From the NCBI RefSeq assembly GCF_016757215.1, contig NZ_JAESIY010000004.1, positions 372,001 to 436,000 on the forward strand: a stretch of 64,000 nt of DNA, read 5' to 3'. A program made the translations under genes and the position numbers. The notes beneath the pieces were generated by a model. That model did no database searches, had not been told where the DNA came from, and saw nothing but the letters and a program-made list of their open reading frames with translations. Below are positions 34,050-43,298 of this stretch, piece after piece (positions within the stretch are counted from its first letter, which is position 1; every line of letters begins with the position of its first letter). This stretch comes from Fulvivirga sediminis. Lineage in GTDB: Bacteria; Bacteroidota; Bacteroidia; Cytophagales; Cyclobacteriaceae.

Positions 34050-36749
34050 TTATTCAATATATTTACTGAGTGTTTTTCTTAAAATAGCTTTATCTACGGG
34101 TTTTATTAAGTGCTCATCAAACCCTACATCCCTAGCTTGTTCCATTTTATCTTTATTACCCCATCCTGATTGAGATATAAATATAGTATTCTTAGCTTCT
34201 GGTGTTTCCTTTAACTTTGCACAGAGCTCAAAGCCATCCATATCAGGCATACCTATATCAAACAAGGCAAAATCAGGTTTAAAAGATTTAAATTTTTCAA
34301 TAGCTTCTTTTCCACTAAATGCTGTAGCAATCTCATACCCTTCACTCATGAGCATTAGCTCATACATCTCCACTACATCAACATTATCATCCACTATCAT
34401 CACTTTGCTCTTTCCCTTTTTAGACATTTGCTCACTCTCATTTGTCTCTGAATCACTATCTCCAGTAGATGTAGTAGTTGGGAGCATCACTTCAAACTCC
34501 GTCCCCTCTCCTTCACCGTCGCTCCTTGCTGTAATCTCTCCATCGTGTAAAGTCACTAGCTTTTCTACCAAAGTTAAGCCTATACCTAAGCCGCCCTTGG
34601 TTTTAGTGGAATAGGCATCAATCTGAGTAAACATAGTAAAAATAGAATCTAACTTATCTTTTGATATGCCAGCTCCATTATCCTTAATTTTCACACTAAC
34701 CTTATCATCTTCTTGCTGCTCTACAGTTATAGCAATTATCCCTCCTACATCTGTATATTTCGCCGCATTATTGATGATATTAACGAAAACCTGGGTTAGG
34801 CGAGTATTATCTCCATACAATTCAATATCTTCATCAGCAAGGTTAAGTTGCAGCTCATGGCTTTTCTCTTCCAATAATCTTTGGCAGGTCTCTATCGCAT
34901 TATTAATAATGTTATTAATGGTTAACCTTTCCTTTTCTAACTTCACCTTTCCCTGTGTTATTCGTGACACGTCCATGAGATCATCAATGAGGGTAGTCAT
35001 ATGACTTAGCTGCCTTTTCATGGTACCTATGATTTTAGTTTCCATAGGGTCATTTTCTCCTTCTTCCAGCAGCGTAATGCCTACGGTAAGTGGTGTCAGA
35101 GGATTTCTTAATTCATGAGCAAGTGTAGCCAAAAACTCATTCTTATACTTGCTCTGCTGCTGCAGCTGATCAATATTTTGACGCATAAGGTCTTGAACTT
35201 CCAATACATGAGCCATAAACACTTTGTTAAAGCGCTCTGCAGTCTCTATGTCATTCGTATTCCATTCTTTACTCTTATTGCGTATTGTTCTTCTATGTAC
35301 GTTAAAAGATGAGCGGGGCATCAGCCTCTCTTTTTTAGGAGAATGTGCTGATTTTTCTTCCGGCACACCAGCCCATTTTTCTTCTATTACCTTTTCTTTT
35401 CTAAACCAAGCAGTAAAATAGCTCTTATTTTCTACTAATGGAGCCAATAAAACGCCGCGTATGCCATTCAGTTTATCCTCATTATCATACCATTCTCTCA
35501 CATCTCGAGTAACTAAAGTCTCTTTGCCATTTGCACAACACCCATCATAAATTTCTTGCAAAACCTCTAAATCGGGCACTGTACCCAGCTTTATTATTTC
35601 AGACTCTGTATAAAATAAAAAGCCATCAGTATCGGTCATTTCCAACACCTCTTTTTCATTATTTCTAAATACATCTACAATAGGCTGATTAGAAGAAGTT
35701 TTATCCAGCATGCTATTAATAGATTTCTCGGTGACCTTTTTTCTATTAATAGTAAGCTCCTCTTCTTTAGCATAAAGGTGCCAGCTAAAAAGCTGACTGA
35801 GATTCTCACACTCTAACCTAACATTTTGTGGTATATATTTAGGCTTTCTGTTATGACAAGAAATAATACCCCATAAATGATCGTGAGTAACTAGAGACAT
35901 AGACATGGAAGCCTCTAACCCTTGATTACGCACATATTGTAAATGTATAGGAGACAAGCTTCTTAACAGAGATTTAGTCATATCCAAAGGCTCTCTACCC
36001 GCAACTTTCACCTCCGGTATAATTATAGAAGGTTCAAGATTTACATCTGGCGTTAACCTCACCCAATTCTTCTTGTAAAGGGCTCTTGCTTGCTTAGGTA
36101 TATCTGTAGCAGGATACATAAGATCCATATAAGAGTCCATATCTTCCTCCTTGGCCTCAGCTATAACCTTACCCGTATTATCATCATTAAATTTAAAAAG
36201 CACTACGCGATCATATCCACTCACATATTTTATAGTAGAAACTATCTCATCAGCCATTTGGGCTAAAGTCTTGTAAGCCTTAAACTTAGGAGCTACACTA
36301 GTAGCATATAACTTCATAAACTGAGTAGCACTATAGGCCTCTCGAAACTCACCTGCAGGCTCCAGCTCTATTACCATGTATTGAGAACTTTCATATACTA
36401 CAGCGTAATAGTCTAAGGCCTTCTGATCCTTAATATAACTTGCCTTTAGGTTAAGTTGTACAGGAAGTCTAACCCCTTGTTTTTGAGCCCTTTGATAGGT
36501 CTCTTTTAAAAATGAAAGGTAATCCGAGCCATCTATCAAATCATAAAAGTTACTACCTATTATTTGAGATTCAGCTAATAGACCTTGAACATTTTCACTT
36601 ATAATAGCTATAATGCCAGATTCAAAATTAATTCCAAACAAATACCCATATCCTTGAATAGACTCGGGAATATGTATGGGCTCATCTTCACAATGATCGA
36701 AGTCCAGAGAATCAATATCTAATTGCATAGTCACTTTTGATGAATTCAT
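34050..36749 (-). CDS. Bacteriophytochrome hybrid histidine kinase
   Basis: The 899-residue light sensor has a PAS-GAF-PHY photosensory module. The biliverdin-binding Cys20 lies in DHCEDEPIHIPESIQ, the GAF has YPATDIPKQARALY, and the PHY-side helix has SPIHLQYVRNQGLEASMSMS. A histidine kinase follows (HisKA with His545 in LAHELRNPLTP; HATPase G-box GIGLTLVEKLV), and a C-terminal receiver domain has phospho-acceptor Asp831 in FALFDIGMPDMDG. It is cytosolic. The usual IQPHG near the chromophore cysteine reads IQGYG. No heme oxygenase gene is adjacent, so biliverdin must come from elsewhere. Confidence 0.92.
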   Translation of the reverse strand: MNSSKVTMQLDIDSLDFDHCEDEPIHIPESIQGYGYLFGINFESGIIAIISENVQGLLAESQIIGSNFYDLIDGSDYLSFLKETYQRAQKQGVRLPVQLNLKASYIKDQKALDYYAVVYESSQYMVIELEPAGEFREAYSATQFMKLYATSVAPKFKAYKTLAQMADEIVSTIKYVSGYDRVVLFKFNDDNTGKVIAEAKEEDMDSYMDLMYPATDIPKQARALYKKNWVRLTPDVNLEPSIIIPEVKVAGREPLDMTKSLLRSLSPIHLQYVRNQGLEASMSMSLVTHDHLWGIISCHNRKPKYIPQNVRLECENLSQLFSWHLYAKEEELTINRKKVTEKSINSMLDKTSSNQPIVDVFRNNEKEVLEMTDTDGFLFYTESEIIKLGTVPDLEVLQEIYDGCCANGKETLVTRDVREWYDNEDKLNGIRGVLLAPLVENKSYFTAWFRKEKVIEEKWAGVPEEKSAHSPKKERLMPRSSFNVHRRTIRNKSKEWNTNDIETAERFNKVFMAHVLEVQDLMRQNIDQLQQQSKYKNEFLATLAHELRNPLTPLTVGITLLEEGENDPMETKIIGTMKRQLSHMTTLIDDLMDVSRITQGKVKLEKERLTINNIINNAIETCQRLLEEKSHELQLNLADEDIELYGDNTRLTQVFVNIINNAAKYTDVGGIIAITVEQQEDDKVSVKIKDNGAGISKDKLDSIFTMFTQIDAYSTKTKGGLGIGLTLVEKLVTLHDGEITARSDGEGEGTEFEVMLPTTTSTGDSDSETNESEQMSKKGKSKVMIVDDNVDVVEMYELMLMSEGYEIATAFSGKEAIEKFKSFKPDFALFDIGMPDMDGFELCAKLKETPEAKNTIFISQSGWGNKDKMEQARDVGFDEHLIKPVDKAILRKTLSKYIE

Positions 36750-36769
36750 TACTTTAAAACATACTAAAG

Positions 36770-36861
36770 CTAGTTTAGTTACTCTTACTAGCTATAAAAT
36801 CTAGCAAAGCTAGCATTTCTAATAGAATTAAAAGATCTATTCTTAACACTAAAAGCACTAG
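36770..36861. repeat. Cluster of CTAG motifs in the phytochrome/LysR gap
   Basis: Five CTAG tetranucleotides lie at 36770, 36788, 36801, 36810 and 36858. The central ones are arranged as CTAGC-N4-GCTAGC, and AGCTA/TAGCT overlaps occur around 36790. They lie within the 193-base region between the divergent phytochrome and LysR genes. They may be regulatory half-sites; this is only a pattern. Confidence 0.35.
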
Positions 36862-36942
36862 AAAACCATTATTTTAAATCAAATTTGCACCGCTTTTATA
36901 TAAAATTAACTTGATCAATTTATCTTTTCATAGCAGGTAGTA

Positions 36943-37836
36943 ATGTTTGATTTCAGACTTCAGGTATTTAAAACTGTAGCCAAGAGGCTCAACTTCACCA
37001 AAGCAGCTCAGGAGCTCTCTATTACACAGCCAGCTGTAACTAAACATGTAAAAGAGATAGAGCAGTACTTTCAAATAAAACTTTTTGATAGAAATGGCAC
37101 CAAAATAAAGCTCACCCCTGCAGGAGAAATGTTACTCCAGTATTCAGAGCAGATTTTTGATATTTACAAAAACCTGGAGATAGACCTTAATGCGCTGGCC
37201 AGTAAGCATGGCGGCCGACTAAAAATAGGCGCTAGTACCACCGTTGCTCAGTACGTATTACCTCCTGTTATCGCTGCCTTTCATCAAAAGTTTAAAGATA
37301 TCAATATTACCCTAGACACAGGCAACACAGAAAAAATAGAACAATCGCTGCTAGATGGTAAAATTGACTTAGGTATTATCGAAGGACAATCAAAAGCAGC
37401 AGGACTTAAGTATAGTCCTTTTCTGAAAGATGAAATAGTACTCATTACTAACAGCCGATCACCTTTATCAAGAAAGCCAGCCATTACTGTAGATCAGTTG
37501 AAAGAAATACCCTTGCTTATGCGTGAGCCGGGTTCAGGCACGCTTGAAGTAATACACTACGCATTGAAAGAGAAGGGCTTATCTTCCTCTAATTTGAGAA
37601 TGGAAATGCAGCTTAGCAATACCGAAAGCATCAAGCTTTATTTACTCAATTCACCCTGTGCATCATTTCTTTCTATTCACTCTGTATTAAAAGAGTTAAA
37701 GACTGGTGAGATGTCTATTATCGATATTCAAGACCTTACTATTGAGCGATATTTCAACTTCATACAAGCTCAAGGACAAAGCAATAACCTGGTAGAGCTT
37801 TTCATCAAATTTACTTCCCGTTATAACTATAGGTAA
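36943..37836 (+). CDS. LysR family transcriptional regulator
   Basis: The 297-residue protein has an N-terminal winged helix (residues 1-60; LNFTKAAQELSITQPAVTKHVKEIEQYF) and a type 2 periplasmic-binding-like effector domain (residues 90-295; GASTTVAQYVLPPVIAAF, then LLMREPGSGT). It is closest in style to CysL/YeiE regulators. It precedes a YeiH-family exporter gene on the same strand, and LysR-YeiH pairs commonly have the LysR protein control the exporter. Confidence 0.88.
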   Translation: MFDFRLQVFKTVAKRLNFTKAAQELSITQPAVTKHVKEIEQYFQIKLFDRNGTKIKLTPAGEMLLQYSEQIFDIYKNLEIDLNALASKHGGRLKIGASTTVAQYVLPPVIAAFHQKFKDINITLDTGNTEKIEQSLLDGKIDLGIIEGQSKAAGLKYSPFLKDEIVLITNSRSPLSRKPAITVDQLKEIPLLMREPGSGTLEVIHYALKEKGLSSSNLRMEMQLSNTESIKLYLLNSPCASFLSIHSVLKELKTGEMSIIDIQDLTIERYFNFIQAQGQSNNLVELFIKFTSRYNYR

Positions 37837-37920
37837 TAACTAATCACTAAATGTGATTTCCTTAGCATTATAACTCTGCTCAGTTTTGCTTTATATAAAA
37901 CAAGAAAAACAGCAAAACTC

Positions 37921-38883
37921 ATGAGTGGCGAAAAATATTACTTACTCAATCGGCTCAACAAAAACATTTCATTACATAAAGTAATATTTGTCTTTGTAGC
38001 CTGTCTTACTCTGATACCCATCATCTCACCCCCTATGGCTTTGCTCCTAGGTATTATCATTGCTCAGACAGTAGGCAACCCGTACTTAAACCTTAACCAT
38101 AAAATAACGCAGCTACTCTTACAATTTTCTGTTGTAGGACTAGGCTTTGGCATGAACATACAAGAAGCTATACATGCTGGGTCAACAGGCTTCACCTTAA
38201 CCCTATTTTCTATAACCGGCACACTGCTATTGGGAATAGGATTAGCGAAAGTCTTTAAAATAGACAAAATAACCTCTTATCTGACTTCTGTAGGCACTGC
38301 CATTTGTGGAGGCAGCGCTATTGCAGCCATTTCACCCGTAGTACAGGCTAAGGAAAAACAAATATCTGTAGCACTAGGAATAGTCTTTATTCTTAACTCC
38401 ATTGCCCTATTTATTTTTCCCTTGGTAGGTCACGCACTTCAGTTGAGCCAGCAGCAATTTGGCCTATGGTGCGCCATTGCTATCCATGATACCAGCTCAG
38501 TAGTAGGTGCAGCTGCCAACTATGGAAACGAAGCCTTAGAAATAGCCACCACCGTAAAACTAGCCCGCGCTTTGTGGATTATTCCTGTGGCTTTAATCAC
38601 TACCCTAGCCTTTAAGCAAGGCAAGAAAAAGGTAAAGATTCCCTACTTCATTGGCTATTTCATTATTGCCATGTGCATCAACAGTTACTTCCCATGGGTG
38701 CAGGCTCACAATCAAATTATGGTAAACATTGCTAAAGCAGGCCTCACATTAACCCTATTTTTAATTGGAAGTGGACTATCAAAAAAGGTACTACATTTTG
38801 TGGGATTAAAACCAATGCTACAAGGCATCATCCTTTGGGTAACCATATCACTAATTTCTTTATCAGTAATTATTAATTTATAA
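37921..38883 (+). CDS. YeiH/UPF0324 family putative sulfate exporter
   Basis: The 320-residue membrane protein has about 9-10 transmembrane segments and the family signature VGTAICGGSAIAAISPVVQAKEKQISVALG, then IHDTSSVVGAAANYG. Family members have been linked to sulfonate/sulfate export, but the substrate is uncertain. The gene follows its probable LysR regulator by 84 bases. Confidence 0.87.
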   Translation: MSGEKYYLLNRLNKNISLHKVIFVFVACLTLIPIISPPMALLLGIIIAQTVGNPYLNLNHKITQLLLQFSVVGLGFGMNIQEAIHAGSTGFTLTLFSITGTLLLGIGLAKVFKIDKITSYLTSVGTAICGGSAIAAISPVVQAKEKQISVALGIVFILNSIALFIFPLVGHALQLSQQQFGLWCAIAIHDTSSVVGAAANYGNEALEIATTVKLARALWIIPVALITTLAFKQGKKKVKIPYFIGYFIIAMCINSYFPWVQAHNQIMVNIAKAGLTLTLFLIGSGLSKKVLHFVGLKPMLQGIILWVTISLISLSVIINL

Positions 38884-39025
38884 TTTTTCGCCCACCAACA
38901 TAATAAACGCTAAAATTCCTTTAAAAAAGTGACAATTACTGGCTTCAGCTTTTTATTCGATCATAGAAGGGCAAAACAATTCAATTCTATGGCCGTTTTA
39001 TTCTCTACACCTAAAACGGAATGCT

Positions 39026-39985
39026 ATGATAGTTGATAGAAATCTAAAATGGAAACATATACTCCACTATACATGGAGAAGCATCATTTACTTTTCTCTT
39101 CTTTCCGTTACGGTTTATGCGCTTCATGTTGAGTTTGATCTCTCTAAGCTATCAATACCTTTTAATGCTATAGCCACTTTAAGTACGGCACTGGCCATAT
39201 TTCTGGGTTTTAAAAGTAACAATGCCTATGACAGGTGGTGGGAAGCCAGGAAAATATGGGGACTATTGGTGAACTACAGCCGTGCATGGGGCCGAGAAGT
39301 ACTTTCTTTATCCATTTCAGCTGATTATGAAGATGATCAAGCACTTAAAAAGTGGCAAACTAAAGTCATCAACAGACACATTGCCTTTGTTCATGGTTTA
39401 AGGGTATTTTTGAGAAAAAAGCATGCCTATAATGAAAATGGCATTACAGAAATAATCGAGGACAACAATCGCTATGAAGACCTTAAAGATTTTTTAAGCG
39501 AAGAAGAATATAAGCTTATTTTAACCAAAAAGAACCCCCCTAACTATCTACTTAAGCTACAAGGTAAAGACCTAACCACCGCCTTTAAAAATGGATGGAT
39601 CTCTGATTACCGCTTTGTGAGACTAGATGAGACGCTCACAGAGTTCAACAATCATCAGGGAATGAGCGAGCGAATTAAAAACACCCCTTTCCCCAGGCCT
39701 TATAGTTTTTTCTCAAGAGCTTTTGTACTCATTCATGGTACGTTAATTCCCTTTGCTTTCATTGAAGAACTGGGCTGGATTAACATTCCTCTTTCCTTAT
39801 TAATCAACTTTGTGTTTTTGACATTAGATTTAATAGGTGAAAGACATGAAGATCCTTTTGAAAATAAACTGGAAGATACGCCTATCACCTCTATTAGTCT
39901 TACGATAGAAGAAAATCTAAAAGAAATGCAGGATCGTACTGACTTACCACCAAAACCTGAGCCAGTACACGGTGTAGTATTTTAA
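39026..39985 (+). CDS. Bestrophin-like chloride channel family protein
   Basis: The 319-residue protein has the bestrophin/UPF0187 layout: an N-terminal pair of membrane helices after WKHILHYTWRSIIYFSLLSVTVYALH, then FLGFKSNNAYDRWWEARKIWG (the SNxAYDRWWEAR family signature), and a second pair near residues 230-270. Bacterial homologues form pentameric anion or cation channels in the inner membrane. The gene is monocistronic and ends at a strong terminator. Confidence 0.88.
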   Translation: MIVDRNLKWKHILHYTWRSIIYFSLLSVTVYALHVEFDLSKLSIPFNAIATLSTALAIFLGFKSNNAYDRWWEARKIWGLLVNYSRAWGREVLSLSISADYEDDQALKKWQTKVINRHIAFVHGLRVFLRKKHAYNENGITEIIEDNNRYEDLKDFLSEEEYKLILTKKNPPNYLLKLQGKDLTTAFKNGWISDYRFVRLDETLTEFNNHQGMSERIKNTPFPRPYSFFSRAFVLIHGTLIPFAFIEELGWINIPLSLLINFVFLTLDLIGERHEDPFENKLEDTPITSISLTIEENLKEMQDRTDLPPKPEPVHGVVF

Positions 39986-39999
39986 TGAGAATATGCCAT

Positions 40000-40033
40000 A
40001 AAAGATGCCTGTCGAAATCGACAGGCATCTTTT
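40000..40033. terminator. Bidirectional terminator between the bestrophin and dehydrogenase genes
   Basis: AAAAGATGCCTGTCGA and TCGACAGGCATCTTTT form a perfect 16-base inverted repeat separated by two bases, with A/T runs on both sides. It lies between convergent genes, and its right arm overlaps the stop codon of the dehydrogenase gene. Confidence 0.85.
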
Positions 40034-40877
40034 ATTTCAAGTGTTTTAAAATTGCCATCACATCTTCATCTCCAAATTCTTTAACGGCCTCTTGAAATGT
40101 ATCATGTGTAGCCAGCCCCACTTTCCCTTTCAAGCCACTGCCTTTAGCATACCTCAAGTCTTTGGCCAAATGATCTAGCGTAAAAGCCGCTTTATAGTTA
40201 TCATTAAGCACGGCATCACTTTTTATATTTAAATATGGACTACCTAATGCTCCGGCCTTCAAAATATTTAGGAAGGTGGCAGCATCTACCCCCATACTTT
40301 TACTAAACTTAATGGTTTCTGCCAGGCCCTGAGTTACAATCCCCAGAAAAGTATTCACCGCTAATTTAGCTGCATTGCCAGTACCCACTTCTCCGATATA
40401 CACTACAGCCTTACCGATTTTCTCCAGCAGAGGCCTCACCTGATCTACCACATCTTCATCTCCTCCGGCTATTATCACCAGGCTGGCCTCTTCTGCTTGT
40501 TTCACACTACCAGACACTGGCGCATCAATATATTCCAGCTGCTGGGCCTTACATCTTTCTGCCATCTTCTTACTCATCTCCGGAGTAATAGTACTCATAT
40601 TCACTATCACTTTGCCCGAAGCAGATGAAGAAAGCAGACCATTATCTCCTGTGAAAATTTCTTCCACAGCATCATCATCAGAGATCATTACAAAAATCAC
40701 CTCCACTTTTTCTAACATACTCCCTAGCGAATCAATAAATTGCGCTCCCTGATCGATCAGCGGCTTGGCCTTTTCTTTGGTGCGGTTATATACCAATAAA
40801 TCATGTCCCGCTCGTAATATTTTTTCTGACATGGGTACTCCCATTTTCCCCATTCCTATCCATCCTATTTTCATCAT
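40032..40877 (-). CDS. NAD(P)-dependent beta-hydroxyacid dehydrogenase
   Basis: The 281-residue protein has a Rossmann motif at the N terminus (IGWIGMGKMGVPM), the substrate signature in VIVNMSTITP and DAPVSGSVKQAEEASLVIIAGG, and the catalytic lysine in NAAKLAVNTFLG. This is the 3-hydroxyisobutyrate/6-phosphogluconate dehydrogenase-like family. The substrate cannot be fixed by sequence. It starts Met-Met, so the first residue is uncertain by one. Confidence 0.88.
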   Translation of the reverse strand: MMKIGWIGMGKMGVPMSEKILRAGHDLLVYNRTKEKAKPLIDQGAQFIDSLGSMLEKVEVIFVMISDDDAVEEIFTGDNGLLSSSASGKVIVNMSTITPEMSKKMAERCKAQQLEYIDAPVSGSVKQAEEASLVIIAGGDEDVVDQVRPLLEKIGKAVVYIGEVGTGNAAKLAVNTFLGIVTQGLAETIKFSKSMGVDAATFLNILKAGALGSPYLNIKSDAVLNDNYKAAFTLDHLAKDLRYAKGSGLKGKVGLATHDTFQEAVKEFGDEDVMAILKHLK

Positions 40878-40916
40878 TTACTTTTTTACTTTCTAAACAT
40901 CGCTGATTGCAATAGG

Positions 40917-41867
40917 TTATAAGTCCATAGCCATCTGTATATTAGCGCGTTCATATGGCGTAGTTCGGCCAGCGACTTTTTTAAAGCCAAGCTTTTCATA
41001 TAAAGAAATAGCCGCTTTTAATGTGGTATTACTTTCCAGGTACAAATTAGAACTACCAAGAGACCTAGCTTTTTCTTTGATGGCATTGCCTAAAATAAGT
41101 CCAATTCCTTTGCCCTGAGCTTTAGGGGAAACGGCCATCTTGGCCAATTCATAGTCATAAGTATCATCGTTCATCTTTACCAGCGCACACACGCCAAGAG
41201 GTTCTCCTTTATATAAAGCAACTAATATAGCGCCTCCATTATTAATGATATAACCTTGCGGATCTTCCAGGCTTTTTATATCCTGAGGTTCCAACTTAAA
41301 ATATTGAGAAATCCATTCTTCATTTAATGCTTTAAAAACCTCCCTATACTTGGGTTGATACTCCACCACCTCTACCTCTTTACTTTCCCTCAATTTCTTT
41401 TGCTCCAAAACCCTCCGCAAGAGCGGTTTTTGTTCTAATAAATACTCCCACTCCTCAATAGCATGCCACAAGTTATTTTGAGTTTGAGACATGATATCTT
41501 CCACAGCATTATTAACATCTGCTAACTGACTTTGCAGTTTTTTATTAATCTCAATCGCCTTTGTTGAAAGAGAAACGACATTTCTACGGCCATCCGTCTC
41601 ATCTTTTTCCTCCTTAATGAGTCCTTCTTTATTCATTTCTCTCACTATTGTGCTTACTGATGGATGCGAATGACCTATTTCTTTAGAAATATCTGTAATA
41701 GATTTAGCCTCTCCTTTAGAAAGTATATAAAAAACAGGAAACCACTTAGGCTGCAGGCGTACGCCATATAAATTATACACCTTGGCAGCATCAGTTGTGA
41801 CTTTTTCTGTCAACAACCTTAACCTACTGCCGATAGCCATCTTTCCTACTTCGTTAAAAAACTCCAT
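40917..41867 (-). CDS. MarR-GNAT fusion regulator
   Basis: The 316-residue protein joins a MarR-type winged helix (residues 1-140; SITDISKEIGHSHPSVSTIVREMNKEGLI, then ETDGRRNVVSLS) to a GNAT acetyltransferase domain (residues 150-316; AKMAVSPKAQGKGIGLILGNAI, then LYEKLGFKKV). The combination suggests acetyl-CoA-linked control. It is divergent from an osmC-like gene, and a MarR-type palindrome lies between the two starts. Confidence 0.87.
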   Translation of the reverse strand: MEFFNEVGKMAIGSRLRLLTEKVTTDAAKVYNLYGVRLQPKWFPVFYILSKGEAKSITDISKEIGHSHPSVSTIVREMNKEGLIKEEKDETDGRRNVVSLSTKAIEINKKLQSQLADVNNAVEDIMSQTQNNLWHAIEEWEYLLEQKPLLRRVLEQKKLRESKEVEVVEYQPKYREVFKALNEEWISQYFKLEPQDIKSLEDPQGYIINNGGAILVALYKGEPLGVCALVKMNDDTYDYELAKMAVSPKAQGKGIGLILGNAIKEKARSLGSSNLYLESNTTLKAAISLYEKLGFKKVAGRTTPYERANIQMAMDL

Positions 41868-41880
41868 ACAATTTCAGTTA

Positions 41881-41894
41881 CGTAATCAGTTACG
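41881..41894. promoter_or_regulatory. MarR-type operator between the MarR-GNAT and osmC genes
   Basis: CGTAA-TCAG-TTACG is a perfect inverted repeat, 14 bases after the MarR-GNAT start on its upstream side. An overlapping direct repeat CAGTTACG occurs at 41875-41882 and 41887-41894. It is a plausible site for the divergent MarR-type protein. Confidence 0.55.
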
Positions 41895-41943
41895 CAAATA
41901 TAATTATAATTTGAAATTCTCAATTTTAAGTATCCAATTTTTC

Positions 41944-41951
41944 TACCTTTG
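41944..41951 (+). promoter_or_regulatory. Promoter -7 element of the osmC-like gene
   Basis: TACCTTTG fits TAnnTTTG and ends 13 bases before the ATG at 41965. No clear upstream TTG element is seen at the usual distance, so an activator or repressor may set its strength. Confidence 0.45.
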
Positions 41952-41964
41952 TACTCAAAAAAAG

Positions 41965-42435
41965 ATGATCCGATCTCATTCTTATTCCACTTCTCTCACC
42001 TGGACGGGAAACCAAGGCAAAGGCACTTCTAATTACAATAGTTACGAACGCTCTTATACCATATCCACAGAGGGTAAAACTGATATTTTGGGCTCAGCTG
42101 ACCCTGCTTTTAGGGGTGATGCCAGCAAGTATAATCCTGAAGAAATGCTCTTAGCTTCATTATCATCTTGCCACATGCTATGGTACTTGCACCTTTGCTC
42201 CACTGCTGGAATTACGGTTACTCACTACGAAGATAATGCTGAAGGAATTATGGAAGAACACAAAAATGGAAGTGGTAGATTCACAGAAGTAATATTGAAA
42301 CCCATAGTTAAAATTACTGATGAAAGTCAAATAGAAAAAGCTGAAGAGCTCCACTCAGAAGCTAACAAGATGTGTTTCATTGCTAACTCGTGCAATTTTC
42401 CAGTGAAACATGTGGCAGAAATAAAAGCAGTTTAA
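41965..42435 (+). CDS. OsmC family peroxiredoxin-like protein
   Basis: The 156-residue protein carries the OsmC fold with two conserved cysteines: Cys in LLASLSSCHMLWYLHL (residue about 70) and Cys in CFIANSCNFPVK (residue about 146). These are the redox pair of organic-hydroperoxide reductases. The start at 41965 is chosen because it follows the promoter; an in-frame ATG at 41782 would lie inside the divergent regulator gene. MarR-type regulation of OsmC genes is common. Confidence 0.85.
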   Translation: MIRSHSYSTSLTWTGNQGKGTSNYNSYERSYTISTEGKTDILGSADPAFRGDASKYNPEEMLLASLSSCHMLWYLHLCSTAGITVTHYEDNAEGIMEEHKNGSGRFTEVILKPIVKITDESQIEKAEELHSEANKMCFIANSCNFPVKHVAEIKAV

Positions 42436-42654
42436 TAAATAGGGACGGTAACACTTTAGTGATATTTATTCTATAGGCAACTCACCTACTTAGCAGTTGT
42501 TTTTCAACCGAAATAAAAGGCAATTCATCCATAATTCCTACATGTCAAAATTTTATTCTTGATCCAAAAACATTTTTTAACTTATTTTGTTATTCGCCTC
42601 ATTTAAAATGAGACGATTTCTTTAGTATTGACTTACATTTTTTAATTTATTGTT

Positions 42655-42810
42655 ATGATCAAGTCTGAAATCATCTGGTTCCACCTATTGCTAGGATTAG
42701 GCATTATTTTTTATGAACTAGCTTTAAACAACATCATTGAAGTCACTTTCTGGACCATGCTCACAGGAGCTGAATGGATGGTCTTTAGAAAACTGGGGTT
42801 AATCAGTTAA
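42655..42810 (+). CDS. Small membrane protein, 51 residues
   Basis: A frame from ATG 42655 encodes MIKSEIIWFHLLLGLGIIFY and ends in EWMVFRKLGLIS. It has one clear hydrophobic helix (residues 7-25) and a second weaker one. Its stop overlaps the end of the convergent MarR gene by 12 bases. It lies in a 363-base gap otherwise without genes. No family is recognised; coding status is uncertain. Confidence 0.4.
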   Translation: MIKSEIIWFHLLLGLGIIFYELALNNIIEVTFWTMLTGAEWMVFRKLGLIS

Positions 42811-43293
42811 CTCATCCCTATTACGGTTATTATTCTCGTTCAGCAGGTGCATGAGCTTAGTCAACGTTTGCTTAAAGCTTTGCACCTCCTGCAATGAGAC
42901 TTCGTCAGTGCTCATTTGATTTACAATAGACTGAGGAACACAAGCCGCTTTCTCTTGAAGACCCTTCCCATCAGGAGTTAATGACACTATCACTTTTCTT
43001 TCATCAAGCTGAGAACGCCTACGCCTGACCAGGTTTTTCTGCTCCATTCGCTTCAGCAGAGGCGTCAACGTATTAGATTCCAAATACAGCAGGCTACTAA
43101 TTTCATTTACTGACAGGTGATCCTCCTTCCATAATACCAGCAGCACTAAATATTGCGGATAAGTGATATCCAGATCGGCCAACAAAGGAGTATATAATTT
43201 AGTAACCATTCTGGAAACAGCATATAATGGAAAACATATTTGATTTTCCAACCACAACTGCTCAGAACTACTGTATTCATCGCTTTTATTCAT
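42799..43293 (-). CDS. MarR family transcriptional regulator
   Basis: The 164-residue protein has the MarR winged-helix core: FPLYAVSRMVTKLYTPLLADLDITYPQYLVLLVLW (dimer helix), LSVNEISSLLYLESNTLTPLLKRMEQKNLVRRRRSQLDERKVIVSLT (HTH and wing). Cys residues are few (ICFPLY near residue 16), a position used by OhrR-type redox sensors, so peroxide or electrophile sensing is possible. It lies five bases after the DoxX gene on the same strand; the two form an operon. Confidence 0.87.
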   Translation of the reverse strand: MNKSDEYSSSEQLWLENQICFPLYAVSRMVTKLYTPLLADLDITYPQYLVLLVLWKEDHLSVNEISSLLYLESNTLTPLLKRMEQKNLVRRRRSQLDERKVIVSLTPDGKGLQEKAACVPQSIVNQMSTDEVSLQEVQSFKQTLTKLMHLLNENNNRNRDELTD

Positions 43294-43298
43294 TCTTT

